Assembly: GCA_027068235.1 (NCBI GenBank)
Contig: JAMOUE010000268.1
Coordinates: 1-7,763, forward strand
DNA: 7,763 nucleotides
Source of the DNA: Deltaproteobacteria bacterium
GTDB lineage: Bacteria; Desulfobacterota; Dissulfuribacteria; Dissulfuribacterales; QOAL01
Direction of reading: 5' to 3'
Part shown: piece by piece, positions 1 to 4,845 of the stretch
Layout of the letters: every line of letters starts with the position of its first letter
Numbering within the stretch: position 1 is the stretch's first letter
Program-made: the position numbers and the translations under genes
The notes under the pieces: generated by a model
What the model saw: only the letters and a program-made list of their open reading frames with translations
What the model was told of the DNA's origin: nothing
Database searches by the model: none

Positions 1-99
1 TATGATTTCTGAAATAAAAAGGGATTTATCAATAAACAGAAAGTCCCCCTGCCTTAATTCTTGAAAATCACTTATTCCTATGCCAATGCGTTTTTTCAT
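1..99 (-). CDS. AAA-ATPase-like / PD-(D/E)XK nuclease family protein, N-terminal fragment (runs off left edge)
   Basis: Only the first 33 codons are in the window. The ATG is at 97-99 and the frame stays open to base 1. The peptide starts MKKRIGIGISDF and continues with ELRQGD and FIDKSLFISEII. This pattern (short basic start, 'G-I-S-D-F-x-x-L', then 'x-x-D-K-S-x-x-I-x-x-I-I') is what I recall for the N-terminus of the large AAA-ATPase-like proteins (AAA-ATPase_like / DUF1703 type), which carry a C-terminal PD-(D/E)XK nuclease fold. An AGAGG ribosome binding site (minus strand, 106-110) lies 6 bases before the ATG and supports this start. The Walker A motif and nuclease domain would lie outside the window. 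Members of this family are common accessory genes of uncertain role, often present in many copies. A frameshifted C-terminal remnant of what looks like the same family lies just upstream on the same strand (493-724). Family assignment is from pattern memory over a short stretch. Confidence 0.7.
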   Translation of the reverse strand, partial: MKKRIGIGISDFQELRQGDFLFIDKSLFISEII

Positions 100-147
100 G
101 TATGGCCTCTTTAGTGCTATGTATAGAGATATTTTTTCTATTTTTTT

Positions 148-176
148 ATTCTACATTTTTTGTCATTTATGGACAA
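148..176 (-). promoter_or_regulatory. Putative sigma-70 promoter for the left-edge AAA-ATPase-like gene
   Basis: On the minus strand TTGTCC (171-176) and TAGAAT (148-153) are separated by exactly 17 bases and sit about 50 bases upstream of the ATG at 97-99. The -10 matches consensus at 5 of 6 positions and the -35 at 4 of 6. The area is AT-rich, so a chance match is possible. Confidence 0.35.
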
Positions 177-260
177 TTAAGAATCCCGGAATGTTTTGTA
201 ATTGATCGCCACTTGGCCTTTTGGTCCTTTTGGGTGTCACTCCTTTGCGTCTTTGAAGGG

Positions 261-300
261 GATTGCTTCGTCAGCCCTAAAAGGGCTTCCTCGCAATGAC
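261..300. repeat. Imperfect palindromic intergenic repeat, unit 1
   Basis: The unit begins GATTGCTTCGTC and ends CCTCGCAATGAC. The outer arms ATTGC (262-266) and GCAAT (293-297) pair, and an inner 6-bp stem AGCCCT (273-278) / AGGGCT (282-287) closes an AAA loop. This resembles the dispersed 'GTCATTGCGAGG...GAAGCAATC' element found between genes in many bacterial genomes, in inverted orientation relative to units 2-4. It does not look coding: its codons in the overlapping open frames show no recognisable protein. Confidence 0.75.
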
Positions 301-318
301 GTGGTGGGAAGGAAACAG

Positions 319-346
319 GTCATTGCGAGGAGGCGCAAAGTAACTC
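319..346. repeat. Degenerate half-unit of the same repeat, unit 2
   Basis: The stretch starts GTCATTGCGAGGAGGCGCAAA, sharing the GTCATTGCGAG head with unit 4 and, as reverse complement, with the tail of unit 1. It ends in TAACTC rather than the expected GAAGCAATC, so its right arm is degenerate or missing. It lies 18 bases from unit 1 and directly before unit 3. Confidence 0.6.
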
Positions 347-349
347 TCC

Positions 350-386
350 GTCATCGCGAGGGGCCGAAAGGCCCCGTGGCGATCCC
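350..386. repeat. Hairpin-forming repeat, unit 3, with GAAA tetraloop
   Basis: This is a diverged, GC-richer copy. The outer arms ATCGC (353-357) and GCGAT (379-383) pair. A perfect inner stem GGGGCC (360-365) / GGCCCC (370-375) closes a GAAA (GNRA) loop at 366-369. Compared with unit 4, the head reads GTCATCGCGAG instead of GTCATTGCGAG, and the tail changes in step (GGCGAT for AGCAAT), so the outer pairing is kept. No T-run follows on either strand, so it is not an obvious intrinsic terminator. Confidence 0.7.
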
Positions 387-417
387 GTCCGCACCCGCAC
401 TCGCACTAACCAAGCTC

Positions 418-444
418 GTCATTGCGAGCGAAGCGAAGCAATCT
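418..444. repeat. Palindromic intergenic repeat, unit 4 (compact form)
   Basis: It reads GTCATTGCGAGCGAAGCGAA followed by GCAATCT. ATTGC (421-425) pairs with GCAAT (438-442), around a GAAGC-rich middle. This is the clearest match in the window to the dispersed GTCATTGCGAG...GAAGCAATC element, which I recognise from many unrelated bacterial genomes. A small GCAC-rich hexamer run (391-408, GCACCC/GCACTC/GCACTA) lies just before it. Confidence 0.75.
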
Positions 445-492
445 TCCCCGAAGACGCAGAAGAGGGTTATTGCCAAATCCCATCCAGAAACG

Positions 493-724
493 CTACAGCC
501 TTTTCACCCATACCTTTTTGCCATCAGAGACCACCACAATCTTTATCACATTATCAAATCCCTTGGCTTTAAGCTCCTTTACTTAAACTACATTTACAGG
601 AAGCCTCTTTGGCGTATGCCCTTTTGTCTATTTGTTCTATGGCCTCTTGTATGGCCTTTTCAGGGTCTTCCTTATAAAAGCCTGTAATGGATTTCATCTC
701 CATTAAAATGGCAGGTCTGCTCTA
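493..724 (-). pseudogene. Decayed C-terminal fragment of a PD-(D/E)XK nuclease-domain protein (frameshifted)
   Basis: Read on the minus strand, one frame (from about 724 down to a TAA at 569-571) gives RPAILMEMKSITGFYKEDPE, then KAIQEAIEQIDKRAYAKE, then loses resemblance. The next frame (582 down to a TAG at 493-495) continues KELKAKGFDNVIKIVVVSDG and KKVWVKRL. Together they follow the usual order of the PD-(D/E)XK domain at the end of AAA-ATPase-like/DUF1703-type proteins: a beta strand ending in E-x-K (here EMK), a helix like 'A-x-x-Q-I-x-x-R-x-Y-A', then a hydrophobic strand and 'D-G-K-K-V-W-V'. A third frame just upstream reads TLRADLPF, which could hold the catalytic Asp (R-A-D) that normally precedes E-x-K, implying a second frameshift near 710. 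The fragment lacks any ATPase region. It is probably a remnant of a second copy of the gene that begins at 99, from tandem duplication followed by decay or an internal deletion. Confidence 0.6.
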
Positions 725-804
725 AGTGTTTATAACAGAAATGTCAGATTAAATTATGATTAGTTCACTTTTTTTAAAGGCCCATTCAGATTTATGAGGT
801 ATTT

Positions 805-1254
805 CTAAAATATCTTCCTGCTGTCTAGTAATACCGTTACTGGCCCATCGTTTATTAGGCTTACTTGCATGTGGGCCTGAAAAACTCCTTTTTGGCAATC
901 TATTCCATATTGGCTTATCTTTTCTGCCGCCTTTTCATACATCTTTTTGGCCTCTTCAGGTGCCATTGCCCTTGAAAAGGATGGCCTGCGTCCCTTTCTG
1001 CAGTCTCCCAACAAAGTAAACTGGGAGACAAGCAAGATCTGGCCTTTTATATCTATTAATGAATAGTTGAATCTTCCGTTTTCATCCTCAAAAAGTCTAA
1101 TGTTGACGCATTTATCAACAATATATTCAAGATCCTTGTCTGTATCGCCTGCCTCTATACCAAGGAATACCAATGCCCCTTGTTGTATTGCCCCAACCAC
1201 ATTGTTATCCACTGTAACCCTTGCCTCTTTTACCCTTTGCCAAACTGCTCTCAC
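805..1254 (-). CDS. dtd: D-aminoacyl-tRNA deacylase
   Basis: The protein hydrolyses D-amino acids (and glycine mischarged on tRNA-Ala) from tRNA in the cytoplasm, a proofreading step outside the synthetases. I start it at GTG 1254, not at an ATG 60 bases upstream (1312-1314). From the GTG the protein begins VRAVWQRVKEARV, matching the family's usual M-R-A-V-x-Q-R-V start, and a GGGAG ribosome binding site lies 6 bases before it. This gives 149 residues, the normal length. The two signature motifs then fall at the E. coli positions: SQFT at 77-80, and the Gly-cisPro motif in NDGPVT at G137-P138, which gives chiral selectivity. Trp at position 5 replaces the more usual small hydrophobic residue. 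The gene is divergent from rng across 77 bp. No convincing terminator follows; the next thing on this strand is a decayed nuclease fragment. Confidence 0.95.
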   Translation of the reverse strand: MRAVWQRVKEARVTVDNNVVGAIQQGALVFLGIEAGDTDKDLEYIVDKCVNIRLFEDENGRFNYSLIDIKGQILLVSQFTLLGDCRKGRRPSFSRAMAPEEAKKMYEKAAEKISQYGIDCQKGVFQAHMQVSLINDGPVTVLLDSRKIF

Positions 1255-1260
1255 ACTTTT

Positions 1261-1265
1261 CTCCC
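1261..1265 (-). promoter_or_regulatory. Ribosome binding site deciding the dtd GTG start
   Basis: On the minus strand GGGAG is followed by a 6-base spacer and GTG (1254-1252). The ATG upstream at 1314 would add 20 residues with no family counterpart, so this site favours the shorter protein. Confidence 0.75.
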
Positions 1266-1278
1266 TATTTGAAAAACG

Positions 1279-1298
1279 GTACAAACAGCTACTTGTAC
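1279..1298. promoter_or_regulatory. Dyad in the dtd/rng divergent intergenic region, possible operator
   Basis: GTACAA (1279-1284) and TTGTAC (1293-1298) form a perfect 6-bp inverted repeat around an 8-base centre containing AGCT; 16 of 20 positions are symmetric. The right arm coincides with the best -35-like hexamer for rng (TTGTAC, 17 bases before TATTGT at 1316-1321). The position between two divergent genes fits a shared operator, but I do not recognise the binding protein, and a chance palindrome is possible. Confidence 0.35.
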
Positions 1299-1331
1299 TT
1301 TGTTTGATATGCATTTATTGTCTAAATCGTT

Positions 1332-2909
1332 ATGGCATCGGAACTCATTATAAATGTTGCTCCATGGGAGACAAGGGTAGCATTATTGGAAAATGGAACT
1401 GCGGTGGAGTTCCACGTTGAAAGGGCAGGTCGCCCTGGGCACGTAGGCAACATATACAAGGGCAAGGTTGTGCGTGTGCTGCCTGGAATGCAGGCGGCAT
1501 TTGTTGATATTGGCCTTGATCGCACAGCTTTTCTCTATGTAACCGATGTATATGATCATCTCACTGAGTTTGAGCACATGCTCGGGCGTGCAGAGTGCAG
1601 TGATGAACCAGACGAGCTTCCCTGTATGCATGATGACGATGCAGATGAGTCCAAGTTGCATTACACGCCGCCTCCCTTCAGGATTGAGGATCTGCTGCAT
1701 GAAGGGCAGGAGATTCTGGTTCAAGTGACAAAGGAGCCCGTGGGTAGTAAGGGGGCAAGGGTTACCTCTCATATATCACTTCCAGGCAGGCATCTTGTGC
1801 TCATGCCAACAATGAACCACGTTGGTATCTCAAGGCGCATTGAAGATGACTCTGAGCGTACACGTCTCAAGGAGGTTATAAGCGAACTTAGGCCAACGGG
1901 TATGGGGTTTATAGCTCGTACTGCCAGCGAAGGTGCCAATAAAACTGATCTTCAGGCAGAAATGGATTTTCTTTTGAGGCTTTGGAAGAATATTCAGCAA
2001 AAGGCCACCTCTCTTCCCATACCGAGCCTAGTTTATGAGGATCTTGACATAACCTTACGGGCTGTCAGGGATCTGTTTACAGGAGACGTGCAAAGGCTTG
2101 TAGTTGACTCACGCCAAGCTTATGAGAGAATAATTCACTTTATAGATACCTTTGCCTTTGACCTAAAGCCAAAAGTAGAGCTGTATAATGAGTCTCTACC
2201 TATATTTGATGCCTTTGGCATCGAGATGGATATGTCTCGTGCCCTTGGAAAGAAGGTATGGCTCAAATCTGGCGGATATATAGTTATTGAGAGTACAGAA
2301 GCCCTTACTGCCATAGATGTAAACACAGGTAAGTTTGTTGGAAAGCGCCATCTTGAAGATACAATTTTAAAAACCAATTTAGAGGCGGCCAAGGAAATTG
2401 CATATCAGTTGAGGCTAAGAAATATTGGGGGGCTTATCATTATAGATTTTATAGATATGTCTGATGTATCCAGTAGAGAAAAGGTTTTTAAAACCTTGAA
2501 GGATGCATTGAAAAAAGACAAGTGTAAAACAAACATATTGAGGATGTCTGAGTTAGGTCTCATCCAGATGACTCGAAAGAGGAATCGTGAAAGCCTCAAG
2601 CGTCTGTTGACGGAACGGTGTTTTTATTGTGAAGGTGCAGGCGTTTTAAAGTCACGGCGTACCATATGTTATGATATATTCAGAAAAATCAATAGGGATG
2701 CACATTCATTCATGACCAATGGAATTCAGGTTGCGGTGCATCCCAAGATTGGTGATATGCTTCTAAAAGAAGAGTCATCATTTGTAGAGATGCTGGAAAA
2801 GGCCCTAGACAAGGAGATTGTCATTGTTCCAAGGCCAGAATTTCATCTTGAACAATTTGAGATAAGCTACATTCATCTTGATAGGGAGCAAAAGCATCCT
2901 CATTCTTAA
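1332..2909 (+). CDS. rng: Ribonuclease G/E family endoribonuclease
   Basis: This cytoplasmic single-strand endoribonuclease cuts AU-rich sites in rRNA precursors and mRNA. The 525 residues follow RNase G closely. The N-terminus (ASELIINVAPWETRVALLEN) matches the family start. An S1 RNA-binding domain begins near VGNIYKGKV and LPGMQAAFVDIGLDRTAFL (38-68). The 5'-sensor region follows (about 139-230). The DNase I-like catalytic core contains AIDVNTG (D329) and IIIDFIDM (D372), equivalent to the two magnesium-binding Asp residues of RNase E (D303 and D346). A Cys-x-x-Cys zinc-link motif, RCFYCEG, follows at C430/C433. There is no long C-terminal degradosome scaffold, so this is the short RNase G form. 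E. coli RNase G has 489 residues; part of the excess is an acidic insertion at about 85-112 within the S1 domain. No Shine-Dalgarno sequence precedes ATG 1332, and the best -10 (1316-1321) would start the transcript only a few bases before the ATG. Confidence 0.95.
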   Translation: MASELIINVAPWETRVALLENGTAVEFHVERAGRPGHVGNIYKGKVVRVLPGMQAAFVDIGLDRTAFLYVTDVYDHLTEFEHMLGRAECSDEPDELPCMHDDDADESKLHYTPPPFRIEDLLHEGQEILVQVTKEPVGSKGARVTSHISLPGRHLVLMPTMNHVGISRRIEDDSERTRLKEVISELRPTGMGFIARTASEGANKTDLQAEMDFLLRLWKNIQQKATSLPIPSLVYEDLDITLRAVRDLFTGDVQRLVVDSRQAYERIIHFIDTFAFDLKPKVELYNESLPIFDAFGIEMDMSRALGKKVWLKSGGYIVIESTEALTAIDVNTGKFVGKRHLEDTILKTNLEAAKEIAYQLRLRNIGGLIIIDFIDMSDVSSREKVFKTLKDALKKDKCKTNILRMSELGLIQMTRKRNRESLKRLLTERCFYCEGAGVLKSRRTICYDIFRKINRDAHSFMTNGIQVAVHPKIGDMLLKEESSFVEMLEKALDKEIVIVPRPEFHLEQFEISYIHLDREQKHPHS

Positions 2910-2925
2910 GTGATATTATTGACTC

Positions 2926-2930
2926 AGGAG
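2926..2930 (+). promoter_or_regulatory. Ribosome binding site deciding the start of the MetE-like gene
   Basis: AGGAG is followed by a 6-base spacer and ATG 2937. The frame is also open from a GTG at 2910 right after the rng stop, but that codon has no such site and would add nine residues with no family match. Confidence 0.7.
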
Positions 2931-2936
2931 ACTGAA

Positions 2937-3986
2937 ATGACCTTTAAGCCACAAGCATTGCCAACACTTATTGGTAGCATACCTTTAAAGGACCACCATG
3001 ATGCAGTTGAGCTTATACTCAAATATACACCTGAAATTCCTCTCTGGCCCCAGCTTCCATGCTACAAGGAAGAAAGGCTGTTAAGCCAGTTTGTAGAAGG
3101 GTTGCCCGGAATAGTAGAAAGGGATGATAAGCTATACTTTGATACATCTTCGCCAAGTTTTGACCAAGAGGTTCTTTCCTTTTTTGAAGATTATTTAGAG
3201 GTTAAAGAGGCTGGTGCTCCTCTAAAGGGTTCAAGATTTGCCTTTTCAGAAGCCACCTCCAGGGGATTTAAGGCCTTTTTGGCTGCAATACCAAGCATGA
3301 ACCCCCAACCCGTTGCACTCAAAGGGCAGATAACTGGCCCCTTTACCATGCTGACCGGCATAAAGGATCAGGAGGGTAAGCTTAGTTTTTTCAATCCCGT
3401 TCTTAGAGATGCGGTTGTAAAGGCAATCTCTCTAAAGGCACTGTATCAGGTTCAGGAAATGAAGAAGTTGTGTGACAGGGTTGTCTTATTTTTAGATGAA
3501 CCAGCATTGGCAGGCTTTGGTTCCTCTGCAATGGTCGGTATTACAAGAGAGGAGGCCATAGCAGATTTGAAGGCAGTTATTGATGAGGTAAAGCAGGCGG
3601 GTGCAACAGTTGGTATCCATGTGTGTGCAAATACAGATTGGTCTTTGGTTATGGATGCGGGGATAGAGATTCTGAGCTTCGATGCCTACAGCTATTTTGA
3701 TAAGCTGATCCTTTACAAAGAGAGGCTTTTGCAGTTTCTGGAAGAGGGAAATGTAATCGCGTGGGGACTGGTTCCAACCCTGAATACGGATGATCTTGCC
3801 AGGGAAGATACAAAAAGCCTGTTTTCCAGGTGGCAAGATTGTGTCTCAGCCTTTGAGTTTGACTATGATAAGATTGTTGATCAGGCTCTTGTTACGCCAA
3901 GTTGCGGGACAGGGCTTTTGACAATAGAGCAAGCAGAGCGGGCATTGACTCTCACTAGGGAGTTGTCTATGCAGATCAGACAATAA
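2937..3986 (+). CDS. UROD/MetE-like TIM-barrel protein (C-terminal methionine synthase domain homologue)
   Basis: The 349-residue protein begins MTFKPQALPTLIGSIPLKDH, like stand-alone members of the UROD/cobalamin-independent methionine synthase superfamily. Motifs seen are a GS motif near the start (L-I-G-S-I), KGQITGPFTM (about 129-138), FLDEPAL, and a probable metal site. The site comprises H228-V-C230 (GIHVCANTD), D249 in SFDAY where MetE has a Glu ligand, and C323 in TPSCGTG, matching the N-P-D-C-G of MetE. His, Cys, acidic residue and Cys thus line up with the MetE zinc ligands that activate the thiol acceptor. The MetE N-terminal half is absent, so it is not a classical 750-residue MetE. 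Such short proteins are thought to move methyl groups between a thiol and a corrinoid protein or another donor; the substrate here cannot be told. It lies 27 bases after rng and 38 bases before the next gene, suggesting co-transcription. Confidence 0.8.
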   Translation: MTFKPQALPTLIGSIPLKDHHDAVELILKYTPEIPLWPQLPCYKEERLLSQFVEGLPGIVERDDKLYFDTSSPSFDQEVLSFFEDYLEVKEAGAPLKGSRFAFSEATSRGFKAFLAAIPSMNPQPVALKGQITGPFTMLTGIKDQEGKLSFFNPVLRDAVVKAISLKALYQVQEMKKLCDRVVLFLDEPALAGFGSSAMVGITREEAIADLKAVIDEVKQAGATVGIHVCANTDWSLVMDAGIEILSFDAYSYFDKLILYKERLLQFLEEGNVIAWGLVPTLNTDDLAREDTKSLFSRWQDCVSAFEFDYDKIVDQALVTPSCGTGLLTIEQAERALTLTRELSMQIRQ

Positions 3987-4024
3987 ATCGTAAACATCAT
4001 AGAAAAGGTGGCATCAATTCAAGG

Positions 4025-4582
4025 ATGGGGACAAAAAGAGAGAAAAAGATAGGAAGAATGGAGGCTGCTCAAGAACTGGCGCGATTGTCAGGGCAGGTAG
4101 CCGATGGATTTTTGGAGTTGGCAGGAAATAGGGCAGAGCTTCCAGAGGAAATCTTATTAAAGAGATCTCTGAAGATAAAAAAGAATGAGATAAGTTTTGA
4201 GTTCACCTTAAAGATTAAGGCGGAACGCGATTCAAAAAAGGCCCAGCAACGCCAAAGGCGATCTTCTTCACGTTCTTCAGAAAAGTCAGATAAGCGCCCC
4301 TATAAGGCTAAAAAGCTCAAGAAAGAGATAGGCATGATGTGGAAGGCGTTGAAAAGGTGCATAAAAAGTGGTGAGACTTTCAGGGATAAGGATGGTTTTA
4401 TTAGGGCGCTCAATACGTATGGTCAGAGTGCAGATAGAGAGTGGGCACGAGAGTGGGAAAGGTGTGAAAGCCTAGTCAAAGAGGCTTTGGAACTGGCTGG
4501 TAAGGGCAATGTAGATGAGGCCTTAGAGCGGTGTAAAAAAGTGGATGAAATGACTAAGGCCTGTCATAAGAAGTATAAATAA
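4025..4582 (+). CDS. XXXCH-motif protein with amphi-Trp-like N-terminal domain
   Basis: This is a small basic protein of up to 185 residues with no signal peptide or membrane segment. Residues 10-66 (R-M-E-A-A-Q-E-L-A-R-L, a short linker, P-E-E-I-L-L, then alternating strands ending FEFTLKIKAE) resemble the amphi-Trp domain. Residues 67-100 are a Lys/Arg/Ser-rich, probably disordered linker. Residues 101-185 are helical and end MTKACHKKYK with Cys180-His181, the XXXCH signature. The tail looks like the haem helix of cytochrome c' (C-x-x-C-H-x-x-Y-R/K), but with Thr177 where the first Cys would be. Without export or that Cys, covalent haem attachment is unlikely. XXXCH and amphi-Trp families are recorded beside the 'GAK' gene set (an ATP-grasp enzyme and a CofD-like protein), which is not in this window. 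The start is uncertain: ATG 4025 has a poor site, while ATG 4058 has AGGA 3 bases before it. The role is unknown. Confidence 0.7.
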   Translation: MGTKREKKIGRMEAAQELARLSGQVADGFLELAGNRAELPEEILLKRSLKIKKNEISFEFTLKIKAERDSKKAQQRQRRSSSRSSEKSDKRPYKAKKLKKEIGMMWKALKRCIKSGETFRDKDGFIRALNTYGQSADREWAREWERCESLVKEALELAGKGNVDEALERCKKVDEMTKACHKKYK

Positions 4583-4845
4583 AGCATTTATTGATGTAAT
4601 GTTTCATGATGTTTTTGTTAAAAGCTCAACTTATATAAGATAGAGAAGTTGTCAAAATGTAATGGCTGGAGATATCTTATTGATATTTTGAGGATTATTT
4701 TTGGATTTGGTTTCAGCCAAGTAATAGAAAGAAAATTTTTAGATATGGACTACGGGAAAAATTTCCACCTATTACTTGCCCTTTAAGAGAAAAAAAATTA
4801 ATTATCCTTTTATATAACATATTAGCGATAGGGAGGTTTTGAGTC
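4583..4845 (+). promoter_or_regulatory. Leader region upstream of dapA, with weak promoter candidate
   Basis: This 263-bp AT-rich gap separates the XXXCH gene from dapA and should carry the dap promoter. The best candidate is TTGTCA (4649-4654), 18 bases, TATCTT (4673-4678); its -10 is weak. No lysine riboswitch core that I can recognise is present, and no clear intrinsic terminator follows the upstream gene. A tiny reading frame (4745-4786, 13 codons) has no ribosome binding site and only one Lys codon, so a leader-peptide role is unsupported. The strongest structure is the hairpin at 4718-4778. Confidence 0.35.
4718..4778. repeat. Long imperfect inverted repeat in the dapA leader
   Basis: CAAGTAATAG (4718-4727) is perfectly repeated in inverse as CTATTACTTG (4769-4778). 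Inside it, AAATTTTT (4733-4740) pairs with AAAAATTT (4757-4764), leaving a 16-base loop and a small unequal internal bulge. Its right end is 67 bases before the dapA ATG. No U-run follows, so it is not a classic terminator. It could be an mRNA leader structure, an operator or a relic of a repeat. Confidence 0.55.

Noticed and set aside
102..299. 65-codon hydrophobic plus-strand frame resembling a membrane peptide
   Set aside because: The hydrophobicity comes from T-rich sequence that is the promoter region of the minus-strand gene; it ends within a repeat unit and has no ribosome binding site.
261..445. Possible CRISPR array
   Set aside because: Units differ in length, orientation and sequence, and the spacing is irregular; palindromic intergenic repeats explain it better.
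202..687. 161-codon plus-strand open frame in the left flank
   Set aside because: It runs through the palindromic repeats and antisense to the nuclease remnant, has no ribosome binding site, and its peptide shows repeat-derived low-complexity character.
2910..2936. GTG at 2910 as the start of the MetE-like gene
   Set aside because: It abuts the rng stop without its own ribosome binding site, while ATG 2937 has AGGAG at proper spacing.
4745..4786. 13-codon leader-peptide-like frame (MDYGKNFHLLLAL) before dapA
   Set aside because: It has no ribosome binding site, contains only one Lys codon, and is not followed by a terminator hairpin, so attenuation is not supported.
4583..4845. Lysine riboswitch upstream of dapA
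   Set aside because: I could not find the conserved lysine-riboswitch core, and the main structure is a simple AT-rich hairpin. A covariance-model search would settle it.
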